The notes under the pieces were generated by a model, which worked only from the letters and a program-made list of their open reading frames with translations, was not told where the DNA came from and searched no databases. From assembly GCA_024399835.1 (NCBI GenBank), contig JAKSNK010000014.1, positions 1 through 41,875 of the forward strand: a DNA stretch of 41,875 nt. Direction: 5' to 3'. A program made the translations under genes and the position numbers. Each line of letters begins with the position of its first letter. The stretch's first letter is position 1. Shown one piece after another: positions 34,709 to 41,875 of this stretch. The stretch is from Paludibacteraceae bacterium (lineage in GTDB: Bacteria > Bacteroidota > Bacteroidia > Bacteroidales > Paludibacteraceae).

Positions 34709-34748
34709 CGATTCACCGATTTACCGACTCACCGATTCACCGATTCAC
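34709..34748 (+). repeat. 8-bp tandem repeat in the grpE-dnaJ spacer, 5 units
   Basis: Five 8-bp units in phase on the + strand: CGATTCAC, CGATTTAC, CGACTCAC, CGATTCAC, CGATTCAC. They fill most of the 62 bases between the two minus-strand genes. On the mRNA strand the unit reads GTGAATCG, which contains stop codons in every frame. Confidence 0.95.
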
Positions 34749-34753
34749 CTCTT

Positions 34754-35272
34754 TTATTCTCCTACTACCACTTTTGCGTAGCGAATAACTTTTTCGCCCA
34801 GTTTGTATCCTTTTTGTGTGCAGTCAATGACTTTCCCTTTTTTGTCCTCGCCTGCGGCAAAGGTTGTAATTGCCTCGTGCTCGTCGGTGTTGAAGTCTTT
34901 GTCTTCGGTCTCGATGACGCTGACTTTGTTGTCGGAGAGGAACTTGCTAAATTTGTCGAAGACCAGTCGTGCGCCTTCCTTGAGCGAAGCGACATCGTCG
35001 TATTTGTCCATTGCAGCCATCATGCGCTCCCAGTCGTCCAAGAGTGGAAGCATGTCCGTAAAGATGCGCTCGCCGGCATTGTCGATGAGTTCAAGCTTCT
35101 CCTTGTTGGTACGACGGCGGAAATTGTCAAACTCAGCCATTTGGCGCAGTTTGATATCTTCGAGTTCTTGAATTTTCTGTTCCAATTCCTGATTCTTCTG
35201 TTCAAGTTCGTGAATCGTTTGCTCCAATTCGGCACTTTTTCCTTTTTGTTCTTTATTTTCTTTTTTTGCCAT
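34754..35272 (-). CDS. grpE: Nucleotide exchange factor GrpE
   Basis: GrpE releases ADP from DnaK in the chaperone cycle. The 172-residue protein has a long N-terminal coiled coil (about residues 10-60, heptads such as LEQKNQELEQKIQELE), then the conserved AEFDNFRRRTNKEK and the C-terminal beta domain ending KGYKLGEKVIRYAKVVV, which contacts DnaK. It precedes dnaJ in the same orientation. A close sigma-54 consensus lies 28 bases upstream of its ATG. Confidence 0.96.
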   Translation of the reverse strand: MAKKENKEQKGKSAELEQTIHELEQKNQELEQKIQELEDIKLRQMAEFDNFRRRTNKEKLELIDNAGERIFTDMLPLLDDWERMMAAMDKYDDVASLKEGARLVFDKFSKFLSDNKVSVIETEDKDFNTDEHEAITTFAAGEDKKGKVIDCTQKGYKLGEKVIRYAKVVVGE

Positions 35273-35299
35273 AATCGATAATTTTTTCTATTGCTTATC

Positions 35300-35315
35300 A
35301 GCAACTACCGTGCCA
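35300..35315 (-). promoter_or_regulatory. Sigma-54-type promoter upstream of grpE
   Basis: On the minus strand TGGCACGGTAGTTGCT (35315 to 35300) matches the sigma-54 consensus TGGCACG-N4-TTGCW at every position, with GG and GC at the required 12-base distance. Transcription should begin near 35289, giving a 5' leader of about 17 bases before the grpE ATG at 35272. It lies in the only intergenic gap of the region, between the HAD and grpE genes. An activator site would be expected upstream, inside the HAD gene. Confidence 0.72.
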
Positions 35316-35337
35316 AAGGCGCATTACTGCCACTTTG

Positions 35338-36051
35338 TCACAATATATTCAGTACATCTGCCAAAGCTGTCACTTCGTAAGTTGCCGTTTGTTCGTCGGG
35401 ATGGGGATGCCCGTAGGTAATCCATATTTGGTCAATGCCGGCGCTTTGTGCGCCTTGTATGTCGGACGAGAAACTGTCGCCTATCATGACTGCTTCGTCG
35501 GGTGCAACGCCGTTGCGCCGAAGGGCTTCCAGGTAGATGCCCGGCTGCGGCTTGTTGATGCCTATTTCTTCGCTGATGATGATGTGCCGGAAGCAGGACT
35601 GCAGTTCGGAATGCTGAATCTTGTAGTACTGCACTTCGCCGAAGCCGTTGCTGACGATGGTCAGCGGGTATTTGTCCGCCAACCGGGTGACGACCTCTTT
35701 GGCATCGGGCATCAAACAGAAATAGTGGTTAGTCAGGGCTAAGAACTCCGTTCCCATGGTATCTGCCAGTGCAATCATCGGTTGCGGAGCGAAAGGTAGA
35801 TTGAGAATATGCAACAGGGGATAGAGAAAACGCTCGCGGTGCAAGTATTCCTTGCAGATTTCTCCGTTGCCGTACTGTAGCCAGAGGGCGGTATTACGCT
35901 CCTTGTAGATGGCGAAGTACTGTTCGAACGAATCAAACCATTCCTGCAAGTAGTGATTGGCATACAGATCACGCAAGGCATTGTATTCGGCTGTCTCCCA
36001 GTCGCCGATGGTCTGATCCCAGTCGATTAATATGGCTTTGTATTGCTTCAC
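35338..36051 (-). CDS. HAD-superfamily hydrolase, YjjG-like nucleotidase
   Basis: The 237-residue protein has the HAD nucleophile motif in LIDWDQT (D10 nucleophile, D12 acid/base), a helical cap with WFDSFEQYFAIYKERN, the motif II segment TIVSNGFGEVQ, and the C-terminal MIGDSFSSDIQGAQSAGIDQIWI metal site. This layout fits the YjjG group, which hydrolyses noncanonical pyrimidine nucleoside monophosphates. Substrate is inferred from the group. It follows ruvB by 18 bases and ends just before the grpE promoter. Confidence 0.88.
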   Translation of the reverse strand: MKQYKAILIDWDQTIGDWETAEYNALRDLYANHYLQEWFDSFEQYFAIYKERNTALWLQYGNGEICKEYLHRERFLYPLLHILNLPFAPQPMIALADTMGTEFLALTNHYFCLMPDAKEVVTRLADKYPLTIVSNGFGEVQYYKIQHSELQSCFRHIIISEEIGINKPQPGIYLEALRRNGVAPDEAVMIGDSFSSDIQGAQSAGIDQIWITYGHPHPDEQTATYEVTALADVLNIL

Positions 36052-36069
36052 GAGTGCGACGCGAATTGG

Positions 36070-37086
36070 TTAGAACAGAGTCGGGTCGTTGGTCCGAAAG
36101 GGCGTTTTGTGCAGGTGCTTGTACGCCAATTCGGTTGCTTCGCGCCCACGGGGAGTACGCTTGATAAAACCCTCTTTGATCAGGTAGGGCTCATATACAT
36201 CTTCGATGGTGCCTGCATCTTCGCCCATTGCAGTGGCAATGTTGTTGACTCCGACGGGTCCTCCCTTGAATTTGTCGATAATAGTGAGCAGGAGTTTGTT
36301 GTCTATTTCGTCCAACCCGAAAGTATCTATGTTGAGTGCTTCGAGTGCGTAGCGGGCTATTTCGAGGTTGATATATCCGTCGCCTTTGACTTGTGCGAAG
36401 TCTCTGACGCGCCGCAGCAGAGCGTTGGCGATACGGGGAGTGCCGCGACTGCGGCGTGCTATCTCGGCAGCTGCGTGACTGTCGATGTCAATGCCGAGCA
36501 AGCCGGCAGAGCGTGCAACGATGCCTGACAGGATGTCGGCGTCGTAGTATTCCAAGTGGCAATTGATGCCGAACCGCGCACGAAGAGGTGAAGTCAGCAG
36601 TCCGCTGCGGGTGGTGGCACCGATGAGTGTAAAGTGGTTAAGGTCAATCTGAATAGTGCGCGCGGAAGGACCTTTGTCTATCATGATGTCGATGCGGTAG
36701 TCCTCCATGGCGGAATAGAGGTATTCCTCTACCACGGGAGAGAGACGGTGTATTTCGTCAATAAAGAGCACATCGTTTTCCTCTAACGAGGTGAGCAGTC
36801 CGGCAAGGTCGCCCGGCTTGTCCAGTACGGGACCCGAGGTGACTTTGAAGCCGACCCCCAATTCGTTGGCGATGATGTTGGAGAGCGTCGTTTTGCCCAG
36901 TCCCGGAGGACCGAACAGGAGCACATGGTCCAAACTCTCGTGTCTCATGCGTGCTGCCTCGACAAAGATTTTGAGGTTGCTGACTATCTTGCTCTGTCCG
37001 GCAAAGTCGTCAAAGCGCAGAGGGCGCAAGGCGTTGTCCTGCTCCTTCTCCGTCATTTGCGTGCGTATATCAAAATTCTCTTCCAT
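36070..37086 (-). CDS. ruvB: Holliday junction branch migration ATPase RuvB
   Basis: RuvB is the hexameric motor of RuvABC, driving Holliday-junction branch migration. The 338-residue protein is full length. Walker [10 protein letters not shown] (59-67), Walker B FIDEIHRL (D110, E111), the [18 protein letters not shown] sensor and arginine-finger region, and the C-terminal winged helix with [10 protein letters not shown] and FIKRTPRGR are all seen. It starts 3 bases after the ABC transporter gene and belongs to the same transcript. Confidence 0.98.
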   Translation of the reverse strand: MEENFDIRTQMTEKEQDNALRPLRFDDFAGQSKIVSNLKIFVEAARMRHESLDHVLLFGPPGLGKTTLSNIIANELGVGFKVTSGPVLDKPGDLAGLLTSLEENDVLFIDEIHRLSPVVEEYLYSAMEDYRIDIMIDKGPSARTIQIDLNHFTLIGATTRSGLLTSPLRARFGINCHLEYYDADILSGIVARSAGLLGIDIDSHAAAEIARRSRGTPRIANALLRRVRDFAQVKGDGYINLEIARYALEALNIDTFGLDEIDNKLLLTIIDKFKGGPVGVNNIATAMGEDAGTIEDVYEPYLIKEGFIKRTPRGREATELAYKHLHKTPFRTNDPTLF

Positions 37087-37089
37087 GGG

Positions 37090-37755
37090 CTATTGGGTGC
37101 ATGTAGCAAATAATTGTTCCAAGTTGTCTATTTCGCTTATCATCCTGTCGGCTTTTATCTCTCCGTGGTCAAGTATGACTACCCGGTCGCACATCTCGCG
37201 TACCTCCTGCAGTATATGCGTAGACAGGATAACGGTGCATTGTGCGTTGTGCGCGGTCAGCCCTTTGATTAACTGGCGTATCTCCACCAGCTGATTGGGA
37301 TCTAACCCGGTGGTCGGTTCGTCGAGTATGAGCAGTTGCGGCTGGTTGAGCAGCGCCTGTGCCAGTCCTACGCGCTGTTTGTACCCTTTGCTCAGTTCGC
37401 GGATGCGTTTGTTGGCTTCGGGTCTTAGTCCGACGCGGTCAATCAGCGCTTCCACATCGTCTTGGGCATGTGTCAGTCGGCAGAGCATGAGCAGGAATTC
37501 GCGCACATACATCTCCGTGTACAGGGGGTTGAGTTCGGGCAGATAGCCGATGCGCTCGGGCACCTGAACGGGTGCGGCGGAGGGTTGCGTATCGGCATCC
37601 CATACGCCGGTCATTATCTTCATAAGGGTCGATTTACCGGCGCCGTTGGGTCCAAGCAACCCCACTATCTGCCCTTTGGGGATAGCGAGGTTGATGTCTT
37701 TCAGCACATGCTGTTGTCCGATATGTTTATTCAGATGCGCTACTTGGACGAGCAT
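37090..37755 (-). CDS. ABC transporter ATP-binding protein
   Basis: The 221-residue ATPase has Walker A GPNGAGKST (35-43), the signature LSKGYKQRVGLAQA, Walker B LLILDEPTTGLDP and a switch histidine in STHILQEV. RELSKGYKQRVGLAQALL and the motif PSAAPVQVPERIGYLPELNPLY resemble ABC-2 or gliding-motility GldA-type ATPases, though those usually carry an extra C-terminal domain of about 80 residues that is lacking here. No permease gene is adjacent, so the partner is unknown. It starts 1 base after the rubrerythrin stop. Confidence 0.9.
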   Translation of the reverse strand: MLVQVAHLNKHIGQQHVLKDINLAIPKGQIVGLLGPNGAGKSTLMKIMTGVWDADTQPSAAPVQVPERIGYLPELNPLYTEMYVREFLLMLCRLTHAQDDVEALIDRVGLRPEANKRIRELSKGYKQRVGLAQALLNQPQLLILDEPTTGLDPNQLVEIRQLIKGLTAHNAQCTVILSTHILQEVREMCDRVVILDHGEIKADRMISEIDNLEQLFATCTQ

Positions 37756-37756
37756 A

Positions 37757-38299
37757 TCAGAAGTTCTGCTTGCTGATTTCGAAATACGATTGCGGATGAG
37801 CGCAAACGGGGCATTCGGCGGGAGCGGCTACTCCGATAACTATATGTCCGCAGTTGCGGCATTCCCAAATGCGGATGTCGCTCTTTTTGAACACTTCGTC
37901 CAATTCGATGTTGTTGAGGAGTGCGCGATAGCGTTCTTCGTGTCTTTTCTCGATGGCGGCTACACCGCGGAAGCGCTCAGCCAGTTCGTGGAAGCCCTCT
38001 TTGTCGGCGGTTTCGGCAAATCCTGCATACATGTCCGTCCATTCGTAGTTTTCGCCTTCGGCGGCGGCTTTGAGGTTGTCGGGGGTAGAAGCGACACCGT
38101 CGTGCAGTTCTTTGTACCACAGTTTGGCGTGTTCTTTCTCGTTGTTGGCAGTTTCCTCGAAGATGGCTGCTATTTGTTCAAAGCCGTCTTTTTTTGCTTT
38201 GGAAGCGAAATAGGTGTACTTGTTGCGAGCCATTGATTCGCCTGCAAACGCTGTCTCAAGATTTTTTTCGGTTTGTGTACCGGCATACTTATTAGCCAT
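37757..38299 (-). CDS. rbr: Rubrerythrin
   Basis: Rubrerythrin reduces hydrogen peroxide in anaerobes. The 180-residue protein has a ferritin-like diiron domain with EKEH (E54, H57) and EKRH (E117, H120) ligand pairs, then a rubredoxin domain with CRNC (C147, C150) and CPVC (C163, C166). It points to an anaerobic or microaerobic lifestyle. It lies between the HIT and ABC genes in the same orientation, with 27 bases after HIT and no visible promoter. Confidence 0.95.
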   Translation of the reverse strand: MANKYAGTQTEKNLETAFAGESMARNKYTYFASKAKKDGFEQIAAIFEETANNEKEHAKLWYKELHDGVASTPDNLKAAAEGENYEWTDMYAGFAETADKEGFHELAERFRGVAAIEKRHEERYRALLNNIELDEVFKKSDIRIWECRNCGHIVIGVAAPAECPVCAHPQSYFEISKQNF

Positions 38300-38326
38300 A
38301 ATGAAATAGATTTAGTAGTTGATTAA

Positions 38327-38758
38327 TTAATGATTGATTGCATTGAGCAGTTGCTGTTTCATCTGCTCATATTCCGTGTCGGCGAGATAGACTTTGCCGG
38401 GGTTCATTTGGAATGTTCCTCCGTAGTCGGGTCCGTCGATGTATTTGGGTGCGAGGTGGACATGCAGGTGCGAGAGCTTGTCGGCGTACATGCCGTAGTT
38501 GATTTTCTCGGGGTTGAAGACCTGCTGCATGGCTTTGGTCACGCGGCAAACATCGTCCATAAAGTCGTTACGCTCCTGTTCGGACAGTTCGTTGATGTCG
38601 TTGACATGCTTGTCGTACGCTACGAGGCATCGTCCGCGGTAAGTCTGTTCACGGAAGATAAAAGCGCGTGAGACACGCAGATGACAGATTTCTATCATCA
38701 GGTCGTGCAGTGTTTGGTTGTTGGTGCAATAGAGGCACTGAGAAGGGTCGGAATACAT
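38327..38758 (-). CDS. HIT-family protein
   Basis: The 143-residue protein has the histidine triad SHLHVHLAPK (H97, H99, H101) characteristic of HIT nucleotide hydrolases and transferases, with an N-terminal CLYC pair (C8, C11) that, with a histidine, may bind zinc. Substrate is not evident; HINT-like phosphoramidases and dinucleotide hydrolases are possibilities. The 26-base spacer separating it from the phosphohexomutase gene is filled by a 7-bp repeat. Confidence 0.9.
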   Translation of the reverse strand: MYSDPSQCLYCTNNQTLHDLMIEICHLRVSRAFIFREQTYRGRCLVAYDKHVNDINELSEQERNDFMDDVCRVTKAMQQVFNPEKINYGMYADKLSHLHVHLAPKYIDGPDYGGTFQMNPGKVYLADTEYEQMKQQLLNAINH

Positions 38759-38784
38759 GATAGTTGACAGTTGATAGTTGATAT
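38759..38784. repeat. 7-bp tandem repeat filling the HIT-phosphohexomutase spacer
   Basis: TAGTTGA, CAGTTGA and TAGTTGA follow one another (38761-38781), with partial copies on both sides. The tract takes up the whole 26-base gap. On the transcribed minus-strand sense (TCAACTA) it is free of stop codons and lies directly in front of the HIT ATG. Confidence 0.85.
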
Positions 38785-40560
38785 TTAGATGCCTAACGAA
38801 GCTTTGATAGCCGGGACGCGTGCGTCGGCAGCGGCGGTGGCGGCATTGTAGTCGGCAGGAGATTTCATTTCGGCAGGAATCTCGAAGTAGTATTTAATTT
38901 TGGGTTCTGTGCCTGAGGGTCGTACGCTGACTTTGAGTCCGCCTTCGGTGAAGTACTGCAGTACATTGGACTTGGCATCGAGCGCCATGTGAATCTCTTT
39001 TTCCTGCCACTTGCCGTTGACGAGGTTGCGCTCGATGGACAGCTGGTAGTCCTTGATGCAAATGACTTTTTCGCCGTCTATTTCGGTTGGCGGATTGTTG
39101 CGGTAATTAGCCATCATGGCAGCAATCTCTTCGGCTCCGGATTTACCGGGTCGCACGATATTGACGGTCGATTCGCGCTGGAAGCCGTACTCCATGTAGA
39201 TATTGAGCAGGTACTGGTAGAGCGACATGCCGTGGTCTTTGGCGTACGCTGCTATTTCGCAAATCAGGCAGATAGCAGAAGGCGAGCACTTGTCGCGAAC
39301 GGCATCGTAAGCCATAAAGCCGAAACTCTCCTCGCCGCCGCCGATGTACTTGCGTTGTCCCTCCCACAGGCGTATGCGGTTGGCAATCCATTTGAAGCCC
39401 GTGTATTCGTCGGTGAGTGTAACACCCTGGCGGTCGGCAATGCGGCGGATGACCTCGCTGGTGACGATGGTCTTGACGAGGTACATGTCGGGTGTGAGTT
39501 TGCCGAGTTTTTTCATATTGTTGATGATGTAGTAGCAGTACATCATGCAGGTTTGGTTGCCGTTGATGATGACCCATTCGTTCTTGTCGTTTCGTACAAC
39601 GATGGCGATGCGGTCGGCGTCGGGGTCGGAAGCGATAACGAGGTCGGCATTGAGTTTAGTGCCGAGAGCCATACCCATAGTCATTGCTTCGGAGTTCTCG
39701 GGGTTGGGCGAGACGACTGTAGGGAAATTGCCGTCAATCACCATTTGCTCGGGAACGACATGTATATTCTGGAATCCCCACGAGCGCAGGCACATGGGAA
39801 TGATTTGCCGTCCCGTGCCGTGTAGGGGAGTATAGACGATATTGAGGTCTTTTTGGCGGTTGATAACCTCCTGGTCAATCATGACGGATTTGACTGCCAT
39901 CATATAGTCGTAGTCCATTTCACCGCCGATGATCTGTATAAGGTCGGGGCTGCCTCCTGTTTTGACATCCGCCATAGTGACCTTGTTGACCTCGTCAATG
40001 ATGCCTTGGTCATGTGGTTGTAGCACTTGTGAGCCGTCCTCCCAGTACGCTTTGTAGCCGTTGTACTCTTTGGGGTTGTGCGAAGCGGTGACATTGACAC
40101 CGCCCTGGCAATGGAGGTGGCGTATGGCGAAACTGACTTCGGGTGTCGGTCTCAGCGACTCGAACAGATAGACCTTGATGCCGTTGGCGGCGAACACATC
40201 GGCAACCGTTTCGGCGAAGAGGCGTCCGTTGTTGCGGCAGTCGTGTCCGACGATTACAGAAACCTGTCCGCCCTTGGACAGAGTAGTGAAACCGCCCTGT
40301 CGGGCAATCTTATTGAGGTAATTGGCATAGCCCTGAGTGGCTTGTGCGACGATGTACTTGTTCATCCGGTTGGTGCCGGGTCCCATGATACCGCGCAGTC
40401 CGCCCGTACCGAATTCGAGTGTGCGATAGAAAGAGTCAATGAGCAGGGACTTGTCGTCGCTGTCGATCATCTTTTTGACCTGCTGTTTGGTTTCGTCGTC
40501 GTAATTTCCGTCAAGCCATGTTTGTGCTGTGGCAAGGATTTGTTTTAATTCTTCAGTCAT
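38785..40560 (-). CDS. Phosphoglucomutase/phosphomannomutase (phospho-sugar mutase)
   Basis: The 591-residue enzyme moves phosphate between the 1 and 6 positions of a hexose phosphate, feeding nucleotide-sugar synthesis. The active-site serine S160 lies in TASHNPKEYNG. The metal loop DPDADR is at 312-317, the sugar-binding GGGEESFG at 407-414, and the phosphate-binding RPSGTEPK near the C-terminus. The length and insertions fit the large PgcA/PGM2-like group of Bacteroidota. Glucose versus mannose specificity cannot be assigned. It is followed by HIT and preceded after 28 bases by the end of a secreted protein gene. Confidence 0.95.
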   Translation of the reverse strand: MTEELKQILATAQTWLDGNYDDETKQQVKKMIDSDDKSLLIDSFYRTLEFGTGGLRGIMGPGTNRMNKYIVAQATQGYANYLNKIARQGGFTTLSKGGQVSVIVGHDCRNNGRLFAETVADVFAANGIKVYLFESLRPTPEVSFAIRHLHCQGGVNVTASHNPKEYNGYKAYWEDGSQVLQPHDQGIIDEVNKVTMADVKTGGSPDLIQIIGGEMDYDYMMAVKSVMIDQEVINRQKDLNIVYTPLHGTGRQIIPMCLRSWGFQNIHVVPEQMVIDGNFPTVVSPNPENSEAMTMGMALGTKLNADLVIASDPDADRIAIVVRNDKNEWVIINGNQTCMMYCYYIINNMKKLGKLTPDMYLVKTIVTSEVIRRIADRQGVTLTDEYTGFKWIANRIRLWEGQRKYIGGGEESFGFMAYDAVRDKCSPSAICLICEIAAYAKDHGMSLYQYLLNIYMEYGFQRESTVNIVRPGKSGAEEIAAMMANYRNNPPTEIDGEKVICIKDYQLSIERNLVNGKWQEKEIHMALDAKSNVLQYFTEGGLKVSVRPSGTEPKIKYYFEIPAEMKSPADYNAATAAADARVPAIKASLGI

Positions 40561-40588
40561 AGTATTTCGATAATAATTAGTTGTATTG

Positions 40589-41875
40589 TTAATTCATCTT
40601 GATTCCCAGGATGTTGTAAATTCTATTTTGTTGTAAGATATATATCCGTCCGTTTCGTAGTTGCTTTTTTGTTTGCTTGCGGTTGTCGGATGTTTCGATG
40701 ATTTCGGTTGGCATGGAAGGTGTTGTGTTTATGCCTCGTACATTTGACCACGGCGAACGCCCTTGGCTATTCACGGCTTGTACGCGCCAATAGAGGATAC
40801 TATTGTCGGGCAGAACCATGGATGTGGCAGTGTCGGTGAGTAGCTCTTGGTGCAAACAGGTGTTGAACTGTCCGTCGTCGCTTAGTTGGAAGATGTATTG
40901 TGTAGCATCTTCGCATTTATCCCAATTAAAGACGGCTAAGTCGCCGTTGTAGATAGTCGATTGGTTGGCAGGGGCAATCAAGTTGGGCTTGGACATGCGA
41001 TAAGTGGTGGTGAAATAGCGAGGTGTTGTCCAATCGCTGATGTCCTTGGAATGAATGTCTCGTATTCGCCAATAGTAAGTAGTGCCGTAGAGGAGATTGT
41101 TGTTGGGCGTTACATACGCGTATTTTTGGGCACTGGCTTCTTTCACGCGATGGGATTCAAACAAAGGAGAGTCGAAAAGGATGGCGGTGTCCAACTGAAC
41201 TTCCACGGAATCAATATAATTGCGGTATGCATAATACAAATCTGGAGTGACAGATACATTGGTTTCTCCTTTTGCGATAGAATAAGAAGTGCTGTATGCC
41301 CCCTTCTCTATGGTAGTGAATGAACGAATCGGAGACCAATCGGTTGTGTCGTGGGGCAGGCACTCGCGCACACGGCGATAATATCGCGTGCCAAAAAGCA
41401 AATCAATGAAAGAATGGTAATTATAATTGGAACCGGATGCCCCTGTAGACATCTTTGTTTCACACAGTGGTGAATCGAAAGAAGGGGTTGTGTCAATCTG
41501 TTGTTGATAATTGGAAACACCTGTCGCATAGGTAAAATACAACTCAGGTGATGTGCTCACATTGGTAGCACTGTCTGTGGGTGTAGTGTTTAGATTACAA
41601 TGACGATAAGTTTTGAAACAACGTGTTTTAGACCACTTGCTTGTATCATTCTTGTGGCACTCGCGTACACGCCAATAGTACCACTTCCCAAAATATAGCT
41701 GTGAATACGAATAGTACGCATTGTCGTCGTTGCCGGCAGATTCTAATTTAGAGATTAAAACGGGCGAATTGAAAGTCGGTACGGTATCCAACTGCACCTG
41801 ATAGGTGGAAATGCCCTTACTATACCTCCAAGATATTTTACCTGATGTATAACGATTGACGGCACTATCGCTTGG
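40589..41875 (-). CDS. Secreted protein with fibronectin-like repeats, C-terminal part (5' end outside window)
   Basis: The minus-strand frame is open to the window edge, giving 428 residues of a longer protein. About four modules of roughly 100 residues contain YQVQLDTVPTFNSP, FGKWYYWRVRECH and DTSKWSKTRCF, repeated with variation (YQQQIDTTPSFDSP, GTRYYRRVRECLP, DTTDWSPIRSFTT and so on). Spaced W and Y pairs and WSxxRxFTT endings are typical of fibronectin type III-like repeats in Bacteroidota surface proteins. The protein ends YILQQNRIYNILGIKMN, one of the four shared C-terminal tails. It is probably exported; binding partner unknown. Confidence 0.8.
   Translation of the reverse strand, partial: PSDSAVNRYTSGKISWRYSKGISTYQVQLDTVPTFNSPVLISKLESAGNDDNAYYSYSQLYFGKWYYWRVRECHKNDTSKWSKTRCFKTYRHCNLNTTPTDSATNVSTSPELYFTYATGVSNYQQQIDTTPSFDSPLCETKMSTGASGSNYNYHSFIDLLFGTRYYRRVRECLPHDTTDWSPIRSFTTIEKGAYSTSYSIAKGETNVSVTPDLYYAYRNYIDSVEVQLDTAILFDSPLFESHRVKEASAQKYAYVTPNNNLLYGTTYYWRIRDIHSKDISDWTTPRYFTTTYRMSKPNLIAPANQSTIYNGDLAVFNWDKCEDATQYIFQLSDDGQFNTCLHQELLTDTATSMVLPDNSILYWRVQAVNSQGRSPWSNVRGINTTPSMPTEIIETSDNRKQTKKQLRNGRIYILQQNRIYNILGIKMN

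Noticed and set aside
38989-39825. 278-residue ORF antisense to the phosphohexomutase gene
   Set aside because: Shadow frame of a gene with all active-site motifs intact; no signal peptide or known motif.

Overview
The window looks like chromosome from a member of the Bacteroidota, most likely Bacteroidales. The evidence is direct: promoters of the TTTG-N20-TAnnTTTG type, A-rich leaders without Shine-Dalgarno sites, a type IX secretion (T9SS) type A sorting domain, a DUF4254 gene next to a family 9 glycosyltransferase, and a YjjG-type HAD gene. There is no phage, IS element, CRISPR array, rRNA or tRNA that I can support. Nearly every gene concerns the cell envelope.

Layout. 1-597 is the 3' end of a secreted protein gene. 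598-1145 is a gene-free stretch with a terminator and dense 11-bp-period repeats. 1146-10851 is a tight division and cell-wall (dcw) operon, rsmH-ftsL-ftsI-murE-mraY-murD-ftsW-murG; it lacks mraZ in front and stops after murG. 11135-13774 is a secreted cadherin-like protein with its own promoter, leader hairpin and terminator. A near-leaderless promoter at 13875-13906 then starts a long head-to-tail run: an outer-membrane barrel, a 2350-residue repeat protein with a T9SS tail, mlaE, mlaF, an M6 protease, xth, lptB, DUF4254, GT9, an LPS-core kinase and an O-antigen ligase (to 30489). The minus strand (30452-41875) carries, in order of transcription, a fibronectin-like secreted protein (partial), a phosphohexomutase, HIT, rubrerythrin, an ABC ATPase, ruvB, HAD, grpE, dnaJ, a barrel-like protein and two glycosyltransferases. 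A consensus sigma-54 promoter lies in front of grpE.

The most unusual feature is a set of dispersed short tandem repeats with unit lengths 7, 8 and 11 bp. They fill spacers (grpE-dnaJ, lptB-DUF4254, HIT-phosphohexomutase, 598-1145, downstream of murG) and also sit in frame inside murD, murG and the GT9 gene. All unit lengths are coprime to 3, so each tract encodes the same cyclic peptide in every frame of a strand. One 11-bp family has an exactly conserved 14-nt head in three places. A second notable pattern is a gapless 21-column C-terminal tail shared by four otherwise unrelated secreted proteins, different from the canonical T9SS domain on the giant protein.

Together the genes suggest a locus for building and decorating the envelope: peptidoglycan precursors, lipid and LPS transport, LPS core and O-antigen assembly, and surface proteins. 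The functions of the repeats and of the short C-terminal tail are inference only.
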